A DNA stretch of 64,000 nt, taken from Bradyrhizobium sp. CCGE-LA001. Its GTDB lineage: Bacteria; Pseudomonadota; Alphaproteobacteria; Rhizobiales; Xanthobacteraceae. Positions within the stretch are counted from its first letter, which is position 1. Every line of letters starts with the position of its first letter. The notes under the pieces are model-generated. The model was not told where the DNA came from. It did not search any database and worked only from the letters and a program-made list of their open reading frames with translations. Below, one piece after another: positions 34,834 to 44,125 of this stretch. The position numbers were made by a program, and so were the translations under genes. The stretch is taken from positions 3,899,501 through 3,963,500 of the forward strand of contig NZ_CP013949.1 in NCBI RefSeq assembly GCF_000296215.2, in the 5' to 3' direction.

Positions 34834-35118
34834 ATGTTCGAAAATGTCCCGAGGCCCGTGCTGGTTGGACTGTTCATCGTGGTTCTGCTGCCAATTGGCG
34901 CCGGAATCGGATGGGGCCTGGCCGTACTGCTCGAACACCTCTCGGGACTTTCGATTGGATATGTCAGCGCGGTGGTAGGGAGCGTCGTCTGCGCCTTGGT
35001 GACCGTGTTGTGGGGGATCGGCCAAGCGACCGAATTGCTCGGTCTTGCGACGATCTTCACCGCAGTACGGATACCGCCCCGGCCGAATTGGCTGCCGCCC
35101 GATGAAAAGGAAGAATGA
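34834..35118 (+). CDS. Small membrane protein inside the suf operon
   Basis: A 94-residue protein with two predicted membrane helices (about residues 9-34 and 41-66): PVLVGLFIVVLLPIGAGIGW and SIGYVSAVVGSVVCALVTVL, ending in a Pro-rich, acidic tail (PPRPNWLPPDEKEE). It starts four bases after sufB and overlaps the sufC start (ATGATGA), so it is clearly part of the operon and probably coupled to sufC. I do not recognise the family. Since SufBCD is soluble, a membrane partner would be new; it could equally be an unrelated rider. Confidence 0.8.
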   Translation: MFENVPRPVLVGLFIVVLLPIGAGIGWGLAVLLEHLSGLSIGYVSAVVGSVVCALVTVLWGIGQATELLGLATIFTAVRIPPRPNWLPPDEKEE

Positions 35119-35870
35119 TGACTGCTTTGCTTGAAGTGAAAGACCTCAAGGTTCGTGTCGAGGAGCGTGAGATCCTCCACGGGCTGACGTTGACCGTGAA
35201 CGAAGGCGAGGTGCACGCGATCATGGGGCCGAACGGCTCCGGCAAGTCGACGCTCTCGCACGTCATCGCCGGCAAGCCCGGCTACGAGGTCACTGACGGC
35301 CAGATCCTGTTCAAAGGCGAGGATCTCCTGGAGATGAGCCCGGACGAGCGCGCCGCCAAGGGCGTGTTCCTGGCATTTCAGTATCCGGTCGAGATTCCCG
35401 GCGTCGCCACCATGAACTTCCTGCGCACCGCGCTGAACGCGCAGCGCAAGGCGCGCGGCGAGGATGAATATTCGACGCCGGACTTCCTCAAGAAGGTCCG
35501 CGAGGTTTCGAAGTCGCTGAACATCCCGCAGGACATGCTCAAGCGGGGCGTCAATGTCGGCTTCTCCGGCGGCGAGAAGAAGCGCAACGAGGTGCTGCAG
35601 ATGGCGCTGTTCGAGCCCAGCCTGTGCATTCTCGACGAGATGGATTCCGGCCTCGACATCGACGCGCTGCGCATCGCGGCCGACGGCGTCAACGCGCTGC
35701 GCTCGCCGGGCCGCGCGATGGTCGTCATCACCCATTATCAGCGGCTGCTGAACTACATCGTGCCCGACGTCGTGCACGTGATGTCGAGAGGCCGCGTCGT
35801 GAAGAGCGGCGGCAAGGAATTGGCGCTGGAGCTGGAAGCGTCCGGCTACGCGCAATTCGAGGCCGCGTAA
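35115..35870 (+). CDS. sufC: Fe-S cluster assembly ATPase SufC
   Basis: The 251-residue ABC-type ATPase of SufBCD. Walker A is GPNGSGKST, the Q-loop FLAFQYPVEIPGV, the signature GFSGGEKKRNEVLQM, Walker B LCILDEMDSGLDIDAL and the switch His in VVITHYQRLLNYI. Start codons at 35115 and 35118 are both possible; the latter overlaps the TGA of the preceding gene. sufD begins 12 bases after the stop. Confidence 0.96.
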   Translation: MMTALLEVKDLKVRVEEREILHGLTLTVNEGEVHAIMGPNGSGKSTLSHVIAGKPGYEVTDGQILFKGEDLLEMSPDERAAKGVFLAFQYPVEIPGVATMNFLRTALNAQRKARGEDEYSTPDFLKKVREVSKSLNIPQDMLKRGVNVGFSGGEKKRNEVLQMALFEPSLCILDEMDSGLDIDALRIAADGVNALRSPGRAMVVITHYQRLLNYIVPDVVHVMSRGRVVKSGGKELALELEASGYAQFEAA

Positions 35871-35882
35871 GGATTGGTTGCA

Positions 35883-37187
35883 ATGAACGTTGCTGTGGCA
35901 AAGACCGGGAACGGCCGCGCGGTGAGCGATCTCTTCGCCAGCGCCGAAGGCCGGCTGCCGGGGTCGCCCGAAGTGATCGCGACTCGCCGCGAGGCATTCG
36001 AGACCTATGAGCGTCTCGGCCTGCCGCATCGCCGGATCGAGGAATGGAAATACACCGATCTGCGCGCGCTGGTCGGTGAGGTGCTGCCGCTGGCCGTCAC
36101 ACCCGATGCGGCGGCGCTGAAGCGCGCCGCGGAGGCGGTGAAGGCGCATGGGATTGCGGGCGCCCGCAAGCTGGTGCTGGTCGACGGCGTGTTCGCGGCC
36201 GATCTTTCCGACGTGAAGGCGCTCACCGCCGAGGTAGGCTTGAGGACCCTGCGTGAAACGCTGCAGAAGGACGCAGGCCTGCTGAAGACCACGGCCACCG
36301 ATGCCGTGATCGCGCTGAATGCTGCGATGGCAACCGACGGCGTCGTGCTGTCGATCGCCGACGGCGCACAGCTGAGCGCCCCGATCCAGATCATCCACAT
36401 CGCGACTGCCGCCTCGGCGTCGGCTTTCACCCGCTCGCAGGTCGCGGTTGGGAGGGGCGCTCGCGCCACCATCGTCGAGAGCTTCGTTGCCGCCGGCGCT
36501 GCGGCCTACCAGGTCAACGACGCCGTGCTCGTGACGGTCGGCGATGACGCCGACGTCGCGCATATCCGCCTGATGGACGATGCGCCCGACGCGGTGAACA
36601 TCTCGTCGCACTTCGTCACCGTCGGCGCCAGCGTGAAGCTCAATTTCTTCAACATGACCACCGGTGCCGCGGTCAGCCGCCTGCAGGGCTTCATCACGCT
36701 CGCGGGCGAGGGCAGTGAGCTCTCGGCCAATGGCGTCAACCTGCTGCAGAAGACCGAGCATGGCGACACCACGCTGGTGGTCGACCACGCCGTGCCGAAC
36801 TGCGTCAGCCGCGAGACGTTCCGCGCCGTGATCGACGATCGCGCCCATTCCGTGTTCCAAGGCCGCATCATCGTCCGTCCCGACGCGCAGAAGACCGATG
36901 GCAAGATGATGACGCGGGCGCTCTTGCTCTCCGACGAAGCCGAGGCCGACAACAAGCCGGAGCTGGAGATCTTCGCCGACGACGTCTCGTGCGGCCACGG
37001 CGCTACCGCCGGCGCACTCGACGACAGCCTCTTGTTCTATCTGAAGGCGCGCGGCCTGCCGGAGAAGCAGGCCCAGGCGTTGCTGATCCAGGCCTTCGTC
37101 GGCGAGGCGATCGAGCAGATCGCCGATGACGGCTTGCGCGAGCACGTGATCGGCATCGCCGAGCGCTGGCTGGAGCGGCGCCAATGA
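35883..37187 (+). CDS. sufD: Fe-S cluster assembly protein SufD
   Basis: A 434-residue SufB-like partner in SufBCD. The ATG at 35883 (MNVAVAKTGNGRAVSD) has TAAGGA about ten bases upstream, better than the TTG at 35874. RLGLPHRRIEEWKYTDLRAL is the typical N-terminal motif; FFNMTTGAAVSRLQGFITLA, DHAVPNCVSRETFRAVIDDR and VSCGHGATAGALDDSLLFYL, with the conserved His, are in the beta-helix. Its TGA overlaps the sufS ATG. Confidence 0.95.
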   Translation: MNVAVAKTGNGRAVSDLFASAEGRLPGSPEVIATRREAFETYERLGLPHRRIEEWKYTDLRALVGEVLPLAVTPDAAALKRAAEAVKAHGIAGARKLVLVDGVFAADLSDVKALTAEVGLRTLRETLQKDAGLLKTTATDAVIALNAAMATDGVVLSIADGAQLSAPIQIIHIATAASASAFTRSQVAVGRGARATIVESFVAAGAAAYQVNDAVLVTVGDDADVAHIRLMDDAPDAVNISSHFVTVGASVKLNFFNMTTGAAVSRLQGFITLAGEGSELSANGVNLLQKTEHGDTTLVVDHAVPNCVSRETFRAVIDDRAHSVFQGRIIVRPDAQKTDGKMMTRALLLSDEAEADNKPELEIFADDVSCGHGATAGALDDSLLFYLKARGLPEKQAQALLIQAFVGEAIEQIADDGLREHVIGIAERWLERRQ

Positions 37188-38431
37188 GCACACATCCGGC
37201 AGTCAAGAACGGCACCTATGACGTCGCGCGCGTGCGCCAGGACTTCCCGGCGCTCGCAATGCAGGTCTACGGCAAGAACCTGGTGTATCTCGATAACGCC
37301 GCCTCGGCGCAGAAGCCGAGCGCCGTGCTCGACCGCATGACGCAGGCGTACACTAGCGAATACGCCAACGTGCATCGCGGCCTGCATTACCTCGCCAATG
37401 CCGCGACGGAAGCCTATGAGGGCGGCCGCACCAAGGTGGCGCAGTTCATCAATGCGGCCCGCACCGAAGAAGTGATCTTCACCCGCAACGCGACCGAGGC
37501 CATCAATCTGGTCGCGTCTTCGTGGGGTGAGCCGAACGTCAAAGAGGGCGACGAGATCGTCATCTCGATCATGGAGCACCACTCCAACATCGTGCCCTGG
37601 CATTTCCTCAGGGAGCGTCAGGGTGCGGTGATCAAGTGGGCGCCGGTCGACGACGAGGGCAATTTCCTCGTCGACGAGTTCGAGAAGTTGCTGACCGCCA
37701 AGACCAAGCTGGTCGCGATCACGCAGATGTCGAACGCGCTCGGCACCATCGTGCCGATCAAGGAGGTCGTGAAAATCGCCCATGCCCGCGGCATTCCGGT
37801 GCTGGTCGACGGCAGCCAGGGCGCGGTGCATCTGCCCGTCGACGTCCAGGACCTCGGCTGCGATTTCTACGTCTTCACCGGCCACAAGGTGTACGGGCCG
37901 ACCGGCATCGGTGTGCTCTGGGCCAAATACGACCACCTCGTCGCGATGCGCCCATTCAACGGCGGCGGCGAGATGATCCGCGAGGTCTCGCGGGATTTCA
38001 TCAGCTACGGCGATCCCCCGCACAAGTTCGAGGCGGGAACGCCCGCGATCGTGGAGGCCGTCGGGCTTGGTGCTGCCATCGACTACGTCAACTCGATCGG
38101 CAAGGAGCGCATCGCCGCACATGAGGCCGATCTGACGGCCTACGCGCAGGAGAAGCTGCGCGAGATCAACTCGCTGCGGCTGATCGGCATGGCGAGGGGC
38201 AAGGGGCCGGTGATCTCCTTCGAGCTCAAAGGCGCGCACGCCCATGATGTCGCCACCGTGATCGACCGCCAGGGCATCGCGGTGCGCGCCGGCACCCATT
38301 GCGTGATGCCGCTTTTAGAGCGGTTCAACGTGACCGCGACGTGCCGGGCCTCGTTCGGCATGTATAATACGCGGGAAGAAGTCGATCATCTGGCACAGGC
38401 GCTGCTGAAGGCGCGGGATTTGTTCGCATGA
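37184..38431 (+). CDS. sufS: Cysteine desulfurase SufS (class II)
   Basis: The 415-residue PLP-dependent desulfurase feeds the SUF scaffold. VYLDNAASAQKPSAVLDRMT starts the fold, the PLP lysine is in FYVFTGHKVYGPTGIGVLWA, and the catalytic Cys is in VRAGTHCVMPLLERFNV, the short class II loop. It overlaps both neighbours by four bases (ATGA), so it is translationally coupled. No sufE gene is visible in the cluster. Confidence 0.96.
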   Translation: MSTHPAVKNGTYDVARVRQDFPALAMQVYGKNLVYLDNAASAQKPSAVLDRMTQAYTSEYANVHRGLHYLANAATEAYEGGRTKVAQFINAARTEEVIFTRNATEAINLVASSWGEPNVKEGDEIVISIMEHHSNIVPWHFLRERQGAVIKWAPVDDEGNFLVDEFEKLLTAKTKLVAITQMSNALGTIVPIKEVVKIAHARGIPVLVDGSQGAVHLPVDVQDLGCDFYVFTGHKVYGPTGIGVLWAKYDHLVAMRPFNGGGEMIREVSRDFISYGDPPHKFEAGTPAIVEAVGLGAAIDYVNSIGKERIAAHEADLTAYAQEKLREINSLRLIGMARGKGPVISFELKGAHAHDVATVIDRQGIAVRAGTHCVMPLLERFNVTATCRASFGMYNTREEVDHLAQALLKARDLFA

Positions 38432-38799
38432 GTGACACGGCCGAAATCAAAGCCAATCCGATGGAGACTCAATCGGCGCTGCCGCCGGAGGAGACCGAAC
38501 GGCTGACCACCGAAATCATCGCCGGCCTCAAGACCGTGTTCGATCCGGAGATCCCCGCCGACATCTACGAGCTTGGCCTGATCTACAAGGTCGAGATCAA
38601 GGACGACCGTTCGGTCGACGTCCAGATGACGCTGACGACGCCGAACTGCCCGGCCGCCGGCGAGCTGCCGACCATGGTCGAGAACGCGGTTGCCAGCGTG
38701 CCCGGTGTCGGCGTGGTCGACGTCAAGGTCGTCTGGGAGCCGCCGTGGTCGCCCGAGCGCATGAGCGACGAGGCCCGCCTCGTGCTCAACATGTGGTGA
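38428..38799 (+). CDS. sufT: SUF-associated MIP18/DUF59 protein
   Basis: A 123-residue protein with a DUF59 domain: TEIIAGLKTVFDPEIPADIY, ELGLIYKVEIKDDRSVDVQM and TTPNCPAAGELPTMVENAV, with the conserved Cys. These proteins help transfer or mature Fe-S clusters. The first 30 residues are an acidic, likely flexible extension. It overlaps the sufS stop and is followed after 49 bases by the A-type carrier. Confidence 0.9.
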   Translation: MSDTAEIKANPMETQSALPPEETERLTTEIIAGLKTVFDPEIPADIYELGLIYKVEIKDDRSVDVQMTLTTPNCPAAGELPTMVENAVASVPGVGVVDVKVVWEPPWSPERMSDEARLVLNMW

Positions 38800-38848
38800 C
38801 GCGTATCCCCGGCATTGAATTCGCTCTGCAACGGACCAGATAGATAAG

Positions 38849-39247
38849 ATGACCCAGGCGACACCAGCACCTACTCCGAAGCCGCGGCGGCCACGCCCGC
38901 AGGTGATGCGGCTGACGGATGCTGCTGCCCAGCGCATTACCGAGCTGACCCAGCGCGCCGATTCCGAGATCGTGGGCCTGCGCGTCGGCGTAAAGAACGG
39001 CGGCTGCGCCGGCCAGTCCTACACGGTCGAATACGCCCATGATGTCCGCCCGACCGACGAGGTCGTCGAGGACAAGGGCGTCAAGATCCTGGTCGATCCC
39101 AAGGCCGTGCTGTTCCTGCTCGGCACCGAGATGGACTACAAGGCCGACAAGATGCAGGCCCAGTTCGTCTTCAACAACCCCAACCAGATCTCCGCCTGCG
39201 GCTGCGGCGAGTCGGTCGAGCTGCGGCCGGCGAAGGTCGAGGGGTAG
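38849..39247 (+). CDS. sufA: A-type Fe-S carrier (SufA/IscA family)
   Basis: A 132-residue carrier. The three cluster-binding cysteines are in NGGCAGQSYTVEYA and SACGCGESVEL. The N-terminus has a basic/Pro-rich extension (PTPKPRRPRPQVMRL) before the usual start LTDAAAQRITEL. It is the last gene of the suf operon; a dispersed hairpin repeat follows. Confidence 0.94.
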   Translation: MTQATPAPTPKPRRPRPQVMRLTDAAAQRITELTQRADSEIVGLRVGVKNGGCAGQSYTVEYAHDVRPTDEVVEDKGVKILVDPKAVLFLLGTEMDYKADKMQAQFVFNNPNQISACGCGESVELRPAKVEG

Positions 39248-39257
39248 TTCTCTCTCC

Positions 39258-39343
39258 GTCATCGCGGGGAGCCCTTGCGACGAAGCAATCCCGACTGCCT
39301 CTGCCGAGGCAGCCTGGATTGCTTCGCTTCGCTCGCAATGACG
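39258..39343. repeat. Dispersed hairpin repeat after the suf operon
   Basis: CGTCATCGCGGGGAGCCCTTGCGACGAAGCAATCC-type left arm mirrors GGATTGCTTCGCTTCGCTCG plus CAATGACG, a classic Bradyrhizobium intergenic palindrome (from memory). It may end suf transcription. Confidence 0.8.
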
Positions 39344-39385
39344 CCGGTGCTATGAAAGCTGGCCTTCTCGCCAGGGACGCTCTTC

Positions 39386-39793
39386 ATGGACCGCGAATTC
39401 CTGATCGACCTGTTCGCCGATTTTGGCCCCGTTACCATCCGTAAGATGTTCTCCGGCTACGGCATCTCCGCCGACGGCGTCAATTTCGCGCTGTCCTTGC
39501 GCGCCGGCCTGTTCTTCCGCGCCGATGAGGCGACGATCCCGGACTTCGAAGCGGAAGGCTCCAAGCCGTTTCAATATTCCACGCGCGCCAAGACCGTCAC
39601 GGTGAACTCCTACTGGCAATTGCCCGCGCGTCTGTTTGACGATTCCGAGGAGCTGGCGCAGTGGGCGAGAGCCGCGCTCGCCGCCGCACAGCGCGCCAAG
39701 GTGAAGAAGCGGCCGAAGGCGAAGAAGGCGGTGAAGAAGAAGTCGGGGAAGAAGGCCGTGACCAAGAAAGTAACCAAGAGACGGGTGCGGTAG
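39386..39793 (+). CDS. TfoX/Sxy N-terminal-domain protein with Lys-rich tail
   Basis: A 135-residue protein. Residues 1-95 form a TfoX-N domain: LIDLFADFGPVTIRKMFSGY, GLFFRADEATIPDFEAEGSK and YWQLPARLFDDSEELAQWA. The last 35 residues are nearly all Lys/Ala/Arg (KVKKRPKAKKAVKKKSGKKA), which suggests nucleic-acid binding. In Haemophilus TfoX promotes competence; in rhizobia the role of stand-alone domains is not known. Confidence 0.88.
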   Translation: MDREFLIDLFADFGPVTIRKMFSGYGISADGVNFALSLRAGLFFRADEATIPDFEAEGSKPFQYSTRAKTVTVNSYWQLPARLFDDSEELAQWARAALAAAQRAKVKKRPKAKKAVKKKSGKKAVTKKVTKRRVR

Positions 39794-39884
39794 GGTGGGC
39801 AAAGCGAAGCGTGCCCACCAACAGGCATAGTTCCGTCGCAGAGAGTGCTGGTGGCACGGCGCTGCGCGCCTTTGCCTACCCTAC
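39790..39884. repeat. Dispersed inverted repeat
   Basis: GTAGGGTGGGCAAAG at the left end mirrors CTTTGCCTACCCTAC at the right end with one mismatch. Between them is CGAAGCGTGCCCACCA. A known style of Bradyrhizobium intergenic element (memory). It overlaps the TfoX-like stop. Confidence 0.75.
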
Positions 39885-39901
39885 AGCGGCTCGTGAAAAC
39901 C

Positions 39902-40969
39902 TTACGCCACGCGGTTGTGCGTCTCGACCGCGAATTCCGGATCGACTTCGCAGATCACACGGTTGCGCCCGTTGCGCTTGGCGGCGTAGAGGCAGGCATC
40001 TGCACGCTCGATCAGCGCGTCGGGGTCGTCGCCCGGCTTGAGCATGGAGACGCCGACGGAGATGGTGACGCGGCCTAGGATCTCGCCGGTGGATTTCTTC
40101 TTCAATTCCTTCGCCATTACGGCGCGGCGGATGTGATCGGCGACCGTGAGCGCCTGGCGCAGCGCAGTGTTGGGCAGCACGACGGCGAACTCCTCGCCGC
40201 CATAGCGCGCGGTGATGTCCTGGCCCTTGATGGTCTGCTTCAGGGAAAGGCCGACGAGCCGCAGCACCTGGTCGCCGGTGAGGTGGCCGTAGGAATCGTT
40301 GAACGACTTGAAATGATCGATGTCGAACAGCAGCAGCGACAGCGGCTCGCCGGAGGCGAGCGCGTTCTGCACGGCCATGCCGATCATGCGGTCGAAATAT
40401 TTGCGGTTGCCGAGGCCGGTGAGGGGATCGGTCAAGCTCTCGGCGCGGATCGCCTCCAGGCTCTGCTGCAGATTGCTGATCTCGTTCTTGGACAGCGTGA
40501 GGCGGTCTTCCAGGGCCTTGTTGGCCTCGCGCATCTCGCTGGTCGAACGGAGCAGCGTTTCCACGATCGCCTTGACCTGGTCGCGGCTCTTGGCTGACGA
40601 CAGCTTCGCGGTTGCACCCGACAGGCTGGCGTCGTAGGAGCCGCTGATCCCGAGCGCATCGCCGAGAACCTTCATCACGTCGTCGATCTCGCCGATGACG
40701 CGCGCGCCGACCTTGTCGATGCGGTCGGTGGTCTTGATGTGGGAGAGATAGGTCTCGTAGATCTGTTCGAGATCGGCTTCGGTCAGCTTGCCGTTGCGCG
40801 CCAGCGTCTCGTTGATGATCTTGTTGAGCGGGGCGTTGTAGCCCGTCGCATAGACGTACCAGATCTCGTAATTTCGGGGAATTGCCGTTTGCCGAAGCGA
40901 TCGGATTTGTCCGAGCGCAACCTCGGCGAACGCCATCGTGCGTTCGTGTTCATCGAGTACCTTGACCAC
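39902..40969 (-). CDS. Diguanylate cyclase (GGDEF)
   Basis: A 355-residue protein producing cyclic di-GMP. The first 180 residues are soluble, helical and of no recognised sensor type (NYEIWYVYATGYNAPLNKII). A coiled coil (LEDRLTLSKNEISNLQQSLE) leads to the GGDEF domain with SLTDPLTGLGNRKYFDRMI and the catalytic ARYGGEEFAVVLP. The inhibitory site, usually RxxD, reads KGQD, so product inhibition may be weak. A GTG at 40969 opens the frame; an internal ATG at 40936 is an alternative. No EAL domain is attached. Confidence 0.9.
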   Translation of the reverse strand: MVKVLDEHERTMAFAEVALGQIRSLRQTAIPRNYEIWYVYATGYNAPLNKIINETLARNGKLTEADLEQIYETYLSHIKTTDRIDKVGARVIGEIDDVMKVLGDALGISGSYDASLSGATAKLSSAKSRDQVKAIVETLLRSTSEMREANKALEDRLTLSKNEISNLQQSLEAIRAESLTDPLTGLGNRKYFDRMIGMAVQNALASGEPLSLLLFDIDHFKSFNDSYGHLTGDQVLRLVGLSLKQTIKGQDITARYGGEEFAVVLPNTALRQALTVADHIRRAVMAKELKKKSTGEILGRVTISVGVSMLKPGDDPDALIERADACLYAAKRNGRNRVICEVDPEFAVETHNRVA

Positions 40970-41134
40970 GGAACATACCCCACAACGGTCGGCGCGCCCT
41001 CGACCGCAGCAATGCTTAAATTATGTTCGTAGGCTAACGGACGTTCGTGAACACCCCGTAAATATACGTTCCCGATTACGCCTAAAAAGTTGCGCTGCGG
41101 GTTTGCTCAACCGAAACCCGGAGCGCCTCGCGCT

Positions 41135-42661
<1,527 letters not shown>

Positions 42662-42960
42662 TGAGCCTCTGGTCGAAACCGCCGTTCGGAATCGAGGGTA
42701 ATAAGGCTGTCGCGTTCCACCCCGAAACGGCGGGCTCTCTAGGAAGCTGGGGGTGCTGACTCACGCGAACAAAGCGCAAGGCTCAGGAATCGCTCTTCGA
42801 TCTGAGCCGCGTCGCCCCGGAACATAGGCAGGAATCGGCCAAAGTCAATGGAGCGGGCGCGGGAAGACCCTAAAAAACCTGAGGTTTTTGCCCAAATCAC
42901 GGGCGCGGCTGGGATTTTCGCCTCACCTCCGGGTTCGGCCGGAGGTCGGCCAAGCGGCCG
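42662..42960. other. Gene-free region upstream of the helicase
   Basis: The 299 bases hold no plausible gene. Cold-inducible helicases often have long leaders; here only the distance points to that. A GC-rich stretch ends at the AraC-type stop. Confidence 0.35.
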
Positions 42961-43935
42961 CTAGTGCCCCTCGGGGCCCTGGGCCCGGAAATCACCGGGG
43001 GCCATGCCATAGGCGGCGTTGAAGACCCGGTAGTAGGTCGCCAGGCTCTCGAAGCCGCAGGAGGTCGCGATATCAGCGATCAGCCGGTCCGGCGCCTCGC
43101 GCATCAGGCGGCGGCTCTGTTTCAGGCGCTCGTCGGTCACGGTCTGCGAGAAGCTCTTCTCAGCGGTCTCGAACAGCATGTGCAGGTGGCGCACCGACAC
43201 GCCGAGCAGATCGGCGACCATGTTCGGTGCGAGATTGGGGTCTTGCAGGTGACGCGCGATCAGGCGCCGGGCCTGCGAGAGACGGCCGGTCCGCAGTGCG
43301 GCCTGTCCCCGCCGGCTGCCGGGCCTCAGGATACCGCGTTCGATCAGCGCCAGATGAGCCAGAGCCTCGACGAGGGAGGCCTGCGAAGCGCTCCCGGCGG
43401 CGCCTTCATCGTCCGCGGCAGCTTCGCCGAGATCGGCAAAGCAGGCGCCGAGCAGGGGCGCCAGGCCGGCATCGTCGAAGGTCCGTGGGGCAAGCTCGCG
43501 CATGCGCTTGTCCTGTCCCGGGATGCTGCTCACCGGAATCTTCAGGATCCGCAAGTGGAAGCCGCCTGCGCCGAGCGGCACGGTGCGGTAGGGCAGGTCC
43601 GTATGGCTGGTCGCGAAGCTGCCATTGGCGATCGAAAAATCGCTTGCGCGCATCCCGCCAAACCAGCCGCCGCTGCCGAGCTGCTGGTAGACGCAGATGG
43701 CATCGCCCGGCGCGTAGGCGATGTCGGATGCGCTGCGCTCGACCGTGTAGGCTGAGGCCTTCAGCTCGACGAGGCCGGCTCCGCCAAGCTGGCGCAGCGA
43801 GAACTCGCCGTAGAAATCGGCGCGGCGTTCGCGCTCGAGCTCGGCCGTGACGCCGAACAGGCCCTTGGCGCGGACCTCGCGCCAATAGTCGAAGCGGTCG
43901 TGCGGCTCGACCTCGTCGGTGCACCAGCGATACAC
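42961..43935 (-). CDS. AraC-family transcription regulator
   Basis: A 324-residue regulator. The GTG at 43935 (VYRWCTDEVEPHDRFDYWRE) has AAAGGGG six bases upstream; an ATG at 43992 would add 19 poorly conserved-looking residues. An AraC-binding-like N-terminal domain (YAPGDAICVYQQLGSGGWFG) is followed by two HTHs: ARHLQDPNLAPNMVADLLGV, SVRHLHMLFETAEKSFSQTV and IADIATSCGFESLATYYRVF. It is divergent from the caspase-like gene, 190 bases apart, which is its most obvious target. The effector is unknown. Confidence 0.88.
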   Translation of the reverse strand: MYRWCTDEVEPHDRFDYWREVRAKGLFGVTAELERERRADFYGEFSLRQLGGAGLVELKASAYTVERSASDIAYAPGDAICVYQQLGSGGWFGGMRASDFSIANGSFATSHTDLPYRTVPLGAGGFHLRILKIPVSSIPGQDKRMRELAPRTFDDAGLAPLLGACFADLGEAAADDEGAAGSASQASLVEALAHLALIERGILRPGSRRGQAALRTGRLSQARRLIARHLQDPNLAPNMVADLLGVSVRHLHMLFETAEKSFSQTVTDERLKQSRRLMREAPDRLIADIATSCGFESLATYYRVFNAAYGMAPGDFRAQGPEGH

Positions 43936-44125
43936 GGCAGCCCCTTTCAACGGAATGCCCAAGAAAAAGCAGATTCCGCTCGAATCTGCCATAGGCCAAT
44001 GATGGAATCGGCGGATCAGCAGCCTTGAACCGTCATCGCGCTTGGCCCGACTATCACACAGCGGCAGGGGGTCCCACGAACGACCTTTCAAGGGAAACCA
44101 GCATGGGCCGCTCCACAACGGGAAC

